Source of the DNA: Chitinophagaceae bacterium
Lineage (GTDB): Bacteria; Bacteroidota; Bacteroidia; Chitinophagales; Chitinophagaceae
Reading direction: 5' to 3'
DNA: 64,000 bases
NCBI GenBank assembly: GCA_019752045.1
Contig: JAIEMP010000004.1
Span: 124,001 to 188,000, forward strand
A program made the translations under genes and the position numbers. Below, piece after piece: positions 18,954-26,913 of this stretch. The notes under the pieces were generated by a model. That model did no database searches, was not told the origin of the DNA, and saw only the letters and a list, made by a program, of their open reading frames with translations. Positions within the stretch are counted from its first letter, which is position 1; every line of letters starts with the position of its first letter.

Positions 18954-19838
18954 ATGAATAAGTTTACTATCAAAGATCTTGAAAATCTGAGCGGTATTAA
19001 GGCGCACACCATTCGTATCTGGGAGCAGCGTTATACCTTTCTGAAGCCACAACGTACGGCTACTAATATCCGTTACTACAGCAATCAGGAATTGAAAGTG
19101 TTGCTGAATATTTCATTGCTCAATAAGTACGGGTTTAAAATTTCTCATATTAACCGTATGAGCAATGATGAACTGCGTGAAAAAACACTTACTCTCACCA
19201 ACGGACAAGCACAGCAGGAGCGGATTGTAAACGAACTGATCCAGCATATGATTGATCTGGATATTGAAGCGTTTGAATATGTGTTAGATCAGTTTATTGC
19301 TTCCAGAGGAATTGAAAAAGCAATCACTTTTATCATATTCCCTTTCCTTGAGCGTATTGGTATATTGTGGCTCACAGATCACATCAATCCTGCACAGGAG
19401 CACATCATCACCAATATCATCCGTCAAAAAATTCTGGTTGGAACTGAAAATATTGTAACTCCTTTTTCACTCAAAACCAAAGTGCTCCTTTTCATGCCGG
19501 AGAACGAACATCATGAATTAGGGTTATTGTTTTTGCAGTATCTTTTAAAAAGCAGAGGAGTAAAAATTATTTATCTGGGTGCTAACGTTCCGGTGAAAGA
19601 TCTTGAATTTGTGGTACAGCTAAAGAAACCGGATTATGTATATACCCACCTTACTACAGTAATGAAGGAGTTTAATTTTGATAAATTCCTGAACAACCTG
19701 AAAACAAAGTTGCCTAATTCAAACATTCTTATTTCCGGTTTACTTACTCAAACTTTTGAAGGAAAAGCGGCTACAGGAAACATCCGTTTTCTTAAATCGC
19801 TGGCGGAGGTAACGGAGTTTATTTCCACTCTTAAATAA
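18954..19838 (+). CDS. CarH/LitR-like MerR-family regulator with B12-binding domain
   Basis: 294 residues. An N-terminal MerR helix-turn-helix (FTIKDLENLSGIKAHTIRIW, residues 4-23, then RYYSNQEL) is followed by a helical B12-binding cap and a Rossmann-like cobalamin domain. The cap carries W139-x9-E149-H150, the W-x9-E-H signature of the adenosylcobalamin photoreceptor CarH, and the lower-ligand motif ExHxxG is E185-H187-G190. In Thermus CarH, His132 directly after the Trp binds cobalt after illumination; here that position is Leu140. Known CarH proteins repress carotenoid genes in the dark and release DNA in light. The neighbours here are a sigma factor and a carotenoid operon, so the same role is likely. 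Photochemistry is untested. Confidence 0.9.
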   Translation: MNKFTIKDLENLSGIKAHTIRIWEQRYTFLKPQRTATNIRYYSNQELKVLLNISLLNKYGFKISHINRMSNDELREKTLTLTNGQAQQERIVNELIQHMIDLDIEAFEYVLDQFIASRGIEKAITFIIFPFLERIGILWLTDHINPAQEHIITNIIRQKILVGTENIVTPFSLKTKVLLFMPENEHHELGLLFLQYLLKSRGVKIIYLGANVPVKDLEFVVQLKKPDYVYTHLTTVMKEFNFDKFLNNLKTKLPNSNILISGLLTQTFEGKAATGNIRFLKSLAEVTEFISTLK

Positions 19839-19862
19839 ATTTTCACACGATAAAATCTGCAG

Positions 19863-19890
19863 AATCCCCCGTTATCGGGGGATTTTTAAT
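19863..19890 (+). terminator. Intrinsic terminator after the CarH-like gene
   Basis: An 8-bp stem AATCCCCC / GGGGGATT with loop GTTATC is followed by a T-rich run (TTTAATTT). It lies 25 bases past the stop of the regulator gene and separates it from the sigma factor and carotenoid genes, which therefore need their own promoter. Confidence 0.85.
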
Positions 19891-19913
19891 TTCTAAAAGA
19901 TTGAAAATTAAAA

Positions 19914-20000
19914 TGTTTAACATTCATATAATAAAAATTAAACAAAAATTTGTTGTTACGAATTATTATTGTTTAACTTTACAGCATAAATAATTAAACA
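19914..20000. promoter_or_regulatory. Two identical-geometry inverted repeats, candidate CarH operators
   Basis: TGTTTAA at 19914-19920 pairs with TTAAACA at 19938-19944. The same pair recurs at 19970-19976 and 19994-20000. Both have exactly 17 bases between arms, and the two sites are offset by 56 bp. The left arm of the second site overlaps the probable -7 box, and its right arm ends 7 bases before the sigma-factor ATG, so binding would block the promoter. MerR/CarH proteins bind inverted or repeated sites as dimers or tetramers. Operator function is inferred from position and symmetry. Confidence 0.6.
19949..19981 (+). promoter_or_regulatory. Probable Bacteroidota promoter for the sigma/carotenoid genes
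   Basis: TTTG at 19949-19952 and TAACTTTA at 19974-19981 are 21 bases apart, close to the Bacteroidota pattern TTTG-N19..21-TAnnTTTG (last base A instead of G). The ATG of the sigma gene is 26 bases further on. The -7 box lies inside the second inverted repeat. Confidence 0.55.
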
Positions 20001-20007
20001 GTATTTT

Positions 20008-20508
20008 ATGTCTGCAGTTGAATTCAACCAAATGCTTTTAAATAATACCGATTTTTTAAAGCCATTTGCTTTTACGCTTACCAGAGATAATGAAACGGCC
20101 AAAGATCTCCTGCAGGAAACCATGTTCAGGGCATTGGCCAATCGTGAAAAGTACAATGTTGGTACCAACATCAAGGCATGGCTGTACACCATCATGCGGA
20201 ACATTTTTATTAATAATTACCGCAGAAGGGCGAAACAAAACACCATTTTTGATTCAACTCCAAATGAATTTTTTCTCAATTATCAGCAGGCCACTGTGAG
20301 TAATACTGCCGAGACCAGCATGAAGATGAAGGAGATCCAGACAGCCATACATCAGTTGCCGGAGATTTTTAAAAGTCCATTTATGCTCTATTTTGAAGGC
20401 TTTAAATATCAGGAAATAGCATATATTCTTCAGGAGCCTTTAGGCACAATTAAGAGTCGCATCCATTTTGCCCGTAAATTGCTCAAAGAACAAATCAGCA
20501 GGTATTAA
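20008..20508 (+). CDS. ECF-type RNA polymerase sigma factor
   Basis: 166 residues. Region 2 spans about residues 18-75 with the core-binding DLLQETMFRAL and the -10 recognition helix KAWLYTIMRNIFINNYRR; region 4 spans about 112-162 with GFKYQEIAYILQEPLGTIKS, a helix-turn-helix. It lacks regions 1 and 3, as ECF sigmas do. No anti-sigma gene is next to it, so control is probably transcriptional through the upstream inverted repeats and the CarH-like regulator. This parallels LitR/LitS pairs of actinobacteria, in which a B12 regulator controls a sigma factor that drives carotenoid genes. The start of crtI follows 11 bases after the stop. Confidence 0.93.
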   Translation: MSAVEFNQMLLNNTDFLKPFAFTLTRDNETAKDLLQETMFRALANREKYNVGTNIKAWLYTIMRNIFINNYRRRAKQNTIFDSTPNEFFLNYQQATVSNTAETSMKMKEIQTAIHQLPEIFKSPFMLYFEGFKYQEIAYILQEPLGTIKSRIHFARKLLKEQISRY

Positions 20509-20519
20509 ATATTTATTCA

Positions 20520-22019
20520 TTGAGGCAGAAAGCTATTGTTATCGGAAGTGGGTTTGCGGGCATGTCGGCTGCATCATTTTTAGCCCGTGATGGCTGGGAT
20601 GTAACTGTACTTGAAAAGCATGACATGCCAGGCGGACGTGCCAGAAAAATGGAAATGGGTGGTTTTACTTTTGATATGGGCCCGAGCTGGTACTGGATGC
20701 CCGATGTATTTGAACGTTATTTTCAACAGTTCGGAAAATCTGTTTCTGATTACTACACACTCCAACGCTTAGATCCATCTTACAGAGTTTATTTTACGGA
20801 AGACGCTCATGACATTCCTGCTTCATACGATGCGTTGTGCGAATTGTTTAATCGTTTAGAACCCGGCAGCGCTGCTATGCTTAACCGTTTTATGGAAGAG
20901 GCTGCTTATAAATATCAGGTAGGAATAAACAAACTGGTATACAAACCCGGTCAATCGCTTACAGAATTTGCAGATTGGGATTTACTCAACGGATTGTTTC
21001 GGTTAGATGTATTTACTTCGGTTAAAGCACATGTACAAAAACATTTCAAAGATTCAAGATTAAGACAGCTCATGGAGTTTCCGGTTTTGTTTTTAGGCGC
21101 ACTGCCCGAAAAAATTCCGGCTTTATACAGTCTGATGAATTATGCTGATGTTAAACTCGGCACATGGTATCCCAAAGGTGGTATGTATAAAATTGTGGAA
21201 GGCATGTATCAACTGGCGGTTGAACTGGGAGTTAAGTTTGAGTTTAATAAAGATGTACAAAAAATACAAACGCATGGAGGCAGGGCAAAAGCGGTTATTG
21301 CAAATGAAGAAACATATACAGCCGATGTGGTGATCAGCGGAGCTGATTATTACTTTACCGAAACTAAATTGCTTGCAGCACATGAACGCTCTTATTCAAC
21401 TGCTTATTGGGATCAGCGGGTGATGGCTCCTTCCTGTTTGTTGTATTATGTGGGAATTAATAAGAAATTAAACAACTGTATACATCACTCCTTATTTTTT
21501 GATACCGATTTTGATTTACACGGAAAAGAAATTTACAATAACCCTCAATGGCCTGCAAACCCGCTCTTTTACGTAAGTGCAACTTCTGTTACAGATCCTG
21601 AAGCAGCACCTGCAGGTCACGAAAATCTGTTCTTTTTAATTCCGGTAGCCGCAGGTTTAACCAACGATACGGAAGAACTGAGGGAACGGTATTTTCAGCA
21701 AATTGTAAAACGGTTTGAAGAACGTACAGGAGAAACCATCCTTGAAAATATTGTTGTAAAAAAATCTTATTCAGTGAGCGATTTCGTAACTGACTACAAT
21801 GCTTTTAAAGGAAATGCTTACGGGTTGGCGAACACTTTGATGCAGACAGCTGTTTTAAAGCCGGGATGTAAGAGCAGCAAGCTGGGTAATTTGTTCTACA
21901 CCGGTCAGCTCACCGTACCGGGACCGGGCGTTCCTCCAAGCCTTATCAGCGGAGAGGTGGTTGCAAACCTGATAAAAAAAGAGTTTTCAAAATCACTACA
22001 AACCAGTGCAAGCGTATGA
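20520..22019 (+). CDS. crtI: Phytoene desaturase, CrtI type
   Basis: 499 residues from a TTG start that gives RQKAIVIGSGFAGMSAASFL, the FAD-binding GxGxxG motif (G9, G11, G14). PGGRARKMEMGGFTFDMGPS is the conserved CrtI stretch, and the C-terminal GPGVPPSLISGEVVANLI is the family's second FAD contact. It desaturates phytoene stepwise, in bacteria usually to lycopene, at the membrane surface. It overlaps crtB by four bases (ATGA), the common crtI-crtB order. It is the first structural gene after the sigma factor. Confidence 0.95.
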   Translation: MRQKAIVIGSGFAGMSAASFLARDGWDVTVLEKHDMPGGRARKMEMGGFTFDMGPSWYWMPDVFERYFQQFGKSVSDYYTLQRLDPSYRVYFTEDAHDIPASYDALCELFNRLEPGSAAMLNRFMEEAAYKYQVGINKLVYKPGQSLTEFADWDLLNGLFRLDVFTSVKAHVQKHFKDSRLRQLMEFPVLFLGALPEKIPALYSLMNYADVKLGTWYPKGGMYKIVEGMYQLAVELGVKFEFNKDVQKIQTHGGRAKAVIANEETYTADVVISGADYYFTETKLLAAHERSYSTAYWDQRVMAPSCLLYYVGINKKLNNCIHHSLFFDTDFDLHGKEIYNNPQWPANPLFYVSATSVTDPEAAPAGHENLFFLIPVAAGLTNDTEELRERYFQQIVKRFEERTGETILENIVVKKSYSVSDFVTDYNAFKGNAYGLANTLMQTAVLKPGCKSSKLGNLFYTGQLTVPGPGVPPSLISGEVVANLIKKEFSKSLQTSASV

Positions 22020-22852
22020 TGGAGTTGTTTCATGAAATCAGTCAGTTGTGCAGCCGTAATACAACGGAGCGGTACAGCACATCTTTTTCATCAGCTATTA
22101 AGTTGTTGAATCAGGATCTGCGCCAGCCCATCTATAATATTTACGGACTTGTTCGCTTTGCTGATGAAATTGTTGATACATTTCATGATTATGATAAAGC
22201 AACTCTCATTGCTGAATTCAGAAAAGAAACCTTTGCAGCCATTGAACGTGGCATCAGCCTCAACCCCATTCTCAACAGTTTTCAGTTAACCGTTAATCAA
22301 TACAGGATTGATCATGAACTGATTCATGCTTTTTTCAACAGCATGGAAATGGATCTTGATCAGAAACAGTACAACCACAAAGGTTATAACGATTACATCT
22401 ACGGAAGCGCCGAAGTAGTGGGCTTAATGTGTTTGTATGTATTTCTTGAAGGCAATCAACAGGTGTATGAAATACTGAAACCTTCGGCAAGATCATTAGG
22501 AGCTGCTTTTCAAAAAGTAAATTTTTTAAGAGATGTGAAAGCAGACTATAATCATTTAGACCGTACTTATTTCCCAGGTCTTGATTTTTCCAATTTCACT
22601 GAGCTTCAAAAACAGGAGATAGAAGACGACATACAAAAAGATTTTGACGAAGCTTATGCCGGCATTATGCAACTTCCTGAAAAAGCGAGATTCGGTGTGT
22701 ATGTTGCTTACAAATACTACCTCTCCTTGTTCCGTAAAATAAAAAAGCTGCAGCCTGCAAAAATCATGGAAGAGCGTATCCGCATTCCAGACTATCATAA
22801 GGTAATGATTCTTATCCGTGCAGGTGTTCGCAATCAGTTGAACATTATGTAA
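22016..22852 (+). CDS. crtB: Phytoene synthase (squalene/phytoene synthase family)
   Basis: 278 residues. It condenses two geranylgeranyl diphosphates to phytoene, the committed step of C40 carotenoid synthesis. The two aspartate-rich metal sites are present: D50-E-I-V-D54 and D173-V-K-A-D177. YGLVRFADEIVD and NFLRDVKADYNHLDRTYFP are highly conserved in CrtB. The start is an ATG-ATG pair overlapping the crtI stop. Its own stop codon lies in the left arm of a long hairpin that separates it from idi. Confidence 0.95.
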   Translation: MMELFHEISQLCSRNTTERYSTSFSSAIKLLNQDLRQPIYNIYGLVRFADEIVDTFHDYDKATLIAEFRKETFAAIERGISLNPILNSFQLTVNQYRIDHELIHAFFNSMEMDLDQKQYNHKGYNDYIYGSAEVVGLMCLYVFLEGNQQVYEILKPSARSLGAAFQKVNFLRDVKADYNHLDRTYFPGLDFSNFTELQKQEIEDDIQKDFDEAYAGIMQLPEKARFGVYVAYKYYLSLFRKIKKLQPAKIMEERIRIPDYHKVMILIRAGVRNQLNIM

Positions 22853-22910
22853 TACCATCTTGATTTGCTGTTTAGCTCAAAGTGCTTAGTGCAAATCTTA
22901 GATGGTATTA
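22850..22910. promoter_or_regulatory. Long two-part hairpin between crtB and idi
   Basis: Outer arms TAATACCATCT (22850-22860) and AGATGGTATTA (22900-22910) are perfectly complementary over 11 bp. Just inside them GATTTGC (22862-22868) pairs with GCAAATC (22891-22897). The left arm includes the crtB stop codon. No T-run follows, so it is not a classical terminator; mRNA processing, stability control or a short mobile palindrome are possible. Confidence 0.7.
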
Positions 22911-22982
22911 TGCCGATATAAATAAAATTAAACCATCGAATTCTGCAATTCGGTATAACCTGCAATTGATTATTTTTGACTG

Positions 22983-23519
22983 ATGCACGAAGTTATCCTT
23001 GTAAATGAACAGGACGAAGTAACCGGTTCCATGGAAAAAATGGAAGCACATGAAAAAGCACTGCTGCACAGGGCGTTCAGTATTTTTCTGTTTAATAAAA
23101 ACGGACAGATGCTCCTGCAAAAAAGAGCAGCAACAAAATATCACAGCCCGTCACTATGGACCAATGCATGTTGCAGTCACCCTGCTCCGGGCGAAACAAC
23201 CGAACAGGCAGCGTTGAGAAGATTAAAAGAAGAACTGGGAATTACTGCTCAACTTACAAAAGCATTTCACTTTACATACAAGGCTGCGTTTGATAACGGA
23301 CTTACAGAGCATGAATTTGATCATGTATTTATTGGCGAATACGATGGTGAACTTTTTTTAAATGAAGAAGAAGTAAGTGAAGTTGATTATAAACCAATGG
23401 CTGTAATCAAAGAAGAAATACAATATCAGTCTGCTCTTTATACTGAGTGGTTTAAAATCGCATTCCCTTTACTTGAGCAATGGCTCAACAATAAATTAAA
23501 AACCAATGAAACAGCGTAA
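22983..23519 (+). CDS. idi: Isopentenyl-diphosphate delta-isomerase, type I
   Basis: 178 residues, Nudix-like fold. It interconverts IPP and DMAPP and so feeds the prenyl diphosphate supply of the carotenoid genes. The catalytic Cys is in TNACCSHP (C63 or C64, with H66 as a metal ligand), further metal ligands are H23 and H29, and the ExE pair is E109/E111 in TEHEFDH. The Nudix-like box APGETTEQAALRRLKEELG is clear. The end overlaps the next oxidoreductase gene by 14 bases. A TATTTTTG box lies just before the ATG but is too close to serve this start. Confidence 0.95.
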   Translation: MHEVILVNEQDEVTGSMEKMEAHEKALLHRAFSIFLFNKNGQMLLQKRAATKYHSPSLWTNACCSHPAPGETTEQAALRRLKEELGITAQLTKAFHFTYKAAFDNGLTEHEFDHVFIGEYDGELFLNEEEVSEVDYKPMAVIKEEIQYQSALYTEWFKIAFPLLEQWLNNKLKTNETA

Positions 23520-24999
23520 AGCAGCTGTTATTGGCAGCGGAGTAGCCGGCCTTGCAAGTGCTGTACGCCTTGCTGTGCAGGGTTTTGAGGTGCATGTGTA
23601 TGAAAGGAATGCTTACCCCGGCGGTAAGTTAACTGTCTTTGAAAAAGGTGGTTTCCGGTTTGATGCAGGTCCTTCCTTGTTTACGCAACCGCATTATCTG
23701 CATGAACTTTTTTCTTATGCAGGCGAAAACCTCGATGAATATTTTCAATACAATCAGGTAGATCTTTCCTGCAAATATTTTTATGAAAACGGCAAAGAAG
23801 TAAATGCATGGACAGATGAAGACAGACTTGCAGAAGAATTACATGAACATTTAGGCGAGTCGCCTGCTGCTGTTAGAAGCTATCTGCAAAGAAGCAAAAC
23901 ACTCTATCAAAATATCGGAACCATTTTTCTGAATCATTCACTGCATAAACGATCTACCTGGTTACAGAAGTCTGTATTGAAAGCGTTGCAAACTGTTCGG
24001 TGGCCGTATATAGCAGGTTCGCTGCATCTGTATAACCGTTCAAAATTTCAAACGCCGGAAGCTGTTCAGTTGTTCGATCGTTTTGCAACTTACAACGGAA
24101 GTAATCCTTATCAAACACCCGGTATGATGAGTATGATTCCTCATCTTGAATTAAACGAGGGAACTTTTTATCCAACAGGAGGAATGATCAGCATCACCAA
24201 TGCATTGATGGCACTGGCCAAAAAAAAAGGAGTGCACTTTCATTTTAATACAGCAGTTGACCGGATTATTCAGCATGCGGGTAAGGTAGAAGGAGTGGTT
24301 GTTCAAAACGAAAATGTTGCAGCGGATGTAGTGGTAAGCAATGCAGATGTTTATTTTACGTATCGCAGGTTACTGCAGGATGATGATAAAGCTAAACAGT
24401 TGTTGAAACAGGAGCGCAGCTGCAGTGCTGTGATCTTTTACTGGGGCATGAACCGGGAGTTCAGTAACCTGCATCTGCATAATATTTTTTTCAGTAAAAA
24501 TTATGCTGCAGAGTTCAACAGTATTTTTAAGTTGAAAACGACTTATGCTGATCCTACGGTGTATCTCAACATTACTTCAAAAATGGAAGAAGGTCATGCA
24601 CCTGCAGGAAAAGAAAACTGGTTCTTATTAATCAATGCTGCTTCGGATAGTGGTCAGGACTGGAACAGCCTTCGTTTAAAACTGCGGCAACAGGTGATTG
24701 ATAAACTGAGCAGAATGCTGCAGACAGATATTGCATCGGCCATCGAAACTGAAGAGTATCTGGATCCGGTTCGGATTGAAACACTAACACAATCTTACAA
24801 AGGATCGTTATACGGAACCAGCAGTAACAGTAAAATGGCAGCGTTTCTCCGTCATCCAAATTTTAAAAACAGTATAAAGGGTTTGTATTTCTGCGGAGGC
24901 AGTGTGCATCCCGGTGGTGGTATACCCTTATGTTTTAAAAGTGCACAAATTGCAACTGAATTGATTGCACAACAATTCTCAAACAACAGTAAGCATTGA
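23506..24999 (+). CDS. crtD: CrtI-family carotenoid desaturase, probable CrtD (3,4-desaturase)
   Basis: 497 residues with FAD motif G10-S-G12-V-A-G15 and the family segment PGGKLTVFEKGGFRFDAGPS. It is a clear paralogue of the upstream crtI but diverges in the middle. Paired with a CruF-type hydratase, the second CrtI-like enzyme in Bacteroidota carotenoid operons is usually the 1-hydroxy-carotenoid 3,4-desaturase. The C-terminal YFCGGSVHPGGGIPLC matches CrtD-type proteins. It starts within the end of idi and overlaps the cruF TTG start by four bases. A ketolase or oxygenase role (CrtO-like) is an alternative but less likely. Confidence 0.82.
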   Translation: MKQRKAAVIGSGVAGLASAVRLAVQGFEVHVYERNAYPGGKLTVFEKGGFRFDAGPSLFTQPHYLHELFSYAGENLDEYFQYNQVDLSCKYFYENGKEVNAWTDEDRLAEELHEHLGESPAAVRSYLQRSKTLYQNIGTIFLNHSLHKRSTWLQKSVLKALQTVRWPYIAGSLHLYNRSKFQTPEAVQLFDRFATYNGSNPYQTPGMMSMIPHLELNEGTFYPTGGMISITNALMALAKKKGVHFHFNTAVDRIIQHAGKVEGVVVQNENVAADVVVSNADVYFTYRRLLQDDDKAKQLLKQERSCSAVIFYWGMNREFSNLHLHNIFFSKNYAAEFNSIFKLKTTYADPTVYLNITSKMEEGHAPAGKENWFLLINAASDSGQDWNSLRLKLRQQVIDKLSRMLQTDIASAIETEEYLDPVRIETLTQSYKGSLYGTSSNSKMAAFLRHPNFKNSIKGLYFCGGSVHPGGGIPLCFKSAQIATELIAQQFSNNSKH

Positions 25000-25691
25000 T
25001 CAGCTTCAGTTCCATATCAGCACAAAAAAAAGCAACAGTTGTAGCTGTTGTATTTCATCTCATCGGGTTGCTCGGTATTTTATTTTACGATCGTACGCTG
25101 ATTGCATCACTCACACCTTTTAATCTGTTGCTGTCTGCTGCATTGTTAATTTATACACAGAAAGAAAAAACCAAAGCCTTTTTTTTATTTGCAACAGTCT
25201 GTTATATGGTTGGTTTTGCTGTGGAATATGTTGGTGTAAATTTTCAGTGGTTGTTCGGATCATACAACTATCTGCCTGCAATGGGTATACAGTTGAAAGG
25301 TGTGCCACTGGTAATTGGTGTTAACTGGTTTATAGTAATGTATTGCTGCGGGGTAAGTATACAGATGCTGTTGAACTTTCTCTGGAATAAATTAAAAAAT
25401 GAAGACCAGCCAAAACGAAATAATGTAGGATTTATAGCTGTGATACTTGATGCGGGGCTGCTGGCTACTTTTTTTGACTGGCTGATGGAACCGGTAGCGG
25501 TAAAGCTTGGCTACTGGCAATGGCTGGGCGATGGATCTATTCCCCTGTTCAATTATATCAGCTGGTTTGGTGTGAGTTTAGTGTTAATGCTGCTGTTCCG
25601 ACTGTTATCGTTTCACAAACAAAACCAATTCGCCGTAAATTTGTTATTGATTCAGTTCATGTTTTTTCTCATCTTACGTACTTTTTTATGA
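24996..25691 (+). CDS. cruF: Carotenoid 1,2-hydratase, CruF type (DUF422 family)
   Basis: 231 residues, six to seven transmembrane segments. It starts at TTG overlapping the crtD stop (TTGA). Characteristic CruF features are AVEYVGVNFQWLFGSYNY in the middle and FDWLMEPVAVKLGYWQW toward the C-terminus. The family adds water to the terminal psi-end double bond, giving the 1-hydroxy group that CrtD then needs. The stop overlaps crtZ by four bases. Together these predict a carotenoid with one acyclic hydroxylated end. Confidence 0.88.
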   Translation: MISFSSISAQKKATVVAVVFHLIGLLGILFYDRTLIASLTPFNLLLSAALLIYTQKEKTKAFFLFATVCYMVGFAVEYVGVNFQWLFGSYNYLPAMGIQLKGVPLVIGVNWFIVMYCCGVSIQMLLNFLWNKLKNEDQPKRNNVGFIAVILDAGLLATFFDWLMEPVAVKLGYWQWLGDGSIPLFNYISWFGVSLVLMLLFRLLSFHKQNQFAVNLLLIQFMFFLILRTFL

Positions 25692-26170
25692 GTCTGTTAA
25701 TTTATATACTACTTGCATTCGCTGTTTTTTTTACCATGGAAGGCATCACTTGGCTTACCCATAAGTATGTGATGCACGGTTCGCTCTGGTATCTGCACGA
25801 AGATCATCATCAGCCACGGGGTTCTTTTTTTGAAAAGAACGATGCGTTCTTTCTCATCTTTGCTATCCCCAGCTGGCTTTGTATTATGCTGGGATTAATG
25901 AATCAGGTATATTGGGTGGTAAGTATCGGCGCAGGTATTGCCATGTATGGCCTGGCTTATTTTATTGTACATGATATTATTATTCACCAGCGTTTTAAAA
26001 TTTTCAGCAGATGGAACAATACCTATGTAAGAGCCATTCGCTGGGCGCATAAAATGCATCACAAACATTTAGATAAAGAAGATGGTGAAAGTTTCGGGAT
26101 GTTGTTTGTGCATAAAAAATACTGGGAGAAAGTAAGGAAAGAAAAAGAACTCAATCCGAATATTAAGTAA
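25688..26170 (+). CDS. crtZ: Beta-carotene 3-hydroxylase
   Basis: 160 residues from the ATG at 25688, which overlaps the cruF stop (ATGA). An upstream in-frame extension would run inside cruF and is not used. All histidine clusters of the di-iron hydroxylase are present: H25-x4-H30, H37-x2-H40-H41, H95-D-x3-H100, and H121-x2-H124-H125. There are about four membrane helices. It adds a 3-hydroxyl to a beta-ionone ring using O2. With a single cyclised end the product would be a 3-hydroxy-beta,psi-carotenoid. Confidence 0.93.
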   Translation: MSLLIYILLAFAVFFTMEGITWLTHKYVMHGSLWYLHEDHHQPRGSFFEKNDAFFLIFAIPSWLCIMLGLMNQVYWVVSIGAGIAMYGLAYFIVHDIIIHQRFKIFSRWNNTYVRAIRWAHKMHHKHLDKEDGESFGMLFVHKKYWEKVRKEKELNPNIK

Positions 26171-26193
26171 GGCCGTTATTTTAAACCAAACAT

Positions 26194-26913
26194 TTGAACG
26201 CACACTTCACTTACTTTCTGATATTGGCTGCTTCTTTTACAGGCCCGTTGCTGCTAAGTTTTGATAAAAAGGTAGCCTATTATAAAAAATGGAAGTATTT
26301 ATTTCCTGCCATTCTGTTTCCTGCTTTGTTTTTTTTAGTGTGGGATGAGTTGAAAACAAGAGCTGCAGTCTGGAGTTTTAATGATGCATATATTACAGGG
26401 GTTAAAATTTCTTCCCTGCCAATTGAAGAGGTACTTTTCTTTTTTATTGTTCCTTATTGCTGTGTGTTTGTATACGAGTGCATCATCTCCTATTTCCCGG
26501 TAGTGAAGAATAAAAACTGGGGACGATCATTATTGATTTTTTCAGCTGTTTGTTTTTTTGTAGCTGCATTGCTTACTTACGGCAAAGCATATACGTTTTA
26601 TACATCGCTGTTTAATGCTCTTTTTATTACAGCACTGGTTGTGTTTAAAAAATGGTTCAAAGGGTTTGATGCCGCTTCATTTTTTGTTTCATATCTGGTG
26701 GTGGTGATTCCGTTCCTTATTGTTAATGGATTTCTCACCGGCATACCTGTAGTGTTGTATAATGATGCGGAGAACCTGGGTGTGCGGATATTTTCTTTTC
26801 TTCCCTGGCCAATGAATAATATTCCGTTCGAAGATATTTTTTACGGCATGCTGCTCACACTGATGAATATTGCTTTGTTTGAAAAATTCCGCAACAAATC
26901 AACTGCAGTTTAA
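26194..26913 (+). CDS. Lycopene cyclase, fused CrtYc-CrtYd type
   Basis: 239 residues from TTG 26194, about seven transmembrane helices and two homologous halves. The first half carries LPIEEVLFF (P76-E79), the second IPFEDIFYG (P211-D214); the PxE(E/D) motif is the hallmark of this heterodimer-derived cyclase family. It forms a beta-ionone ring from the psi end of lycopene or a derivative. It is the last gene of the carotenoid operon, and its stop overlaps by four bases the stop of the convergent DUF6089 gene. Confidence 0.92.
   Translation: MNAHFTYFLILAASFTGPLLLSFDKKVAYYKKWKYLFPAILFPALFFLVWDELKTRAAVWSFNDAYITGVKISSLPIEEVLFFFIVPYCCVFVYECIISYFPVVKNKNWGRSLLIFSAVCFFVAALLTYGKAYTFYTSLFNALFITALVVFKKWFKGFDAASFFVSYLVVVIPFLIVNGFLTGIPVVLYNDAENLGVRIFSFLPWPMNNIPFEDIFYGMLLTLMNIALFEKFRNKSTAV

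Noticed and set aside
22971-22978. TATTTTTG as a promoter for idi
   Set aside because: It fits TAnnTTTG but ends 4 bases before the ATG, so transcription would start inside the coding region, and no -33 element is present.
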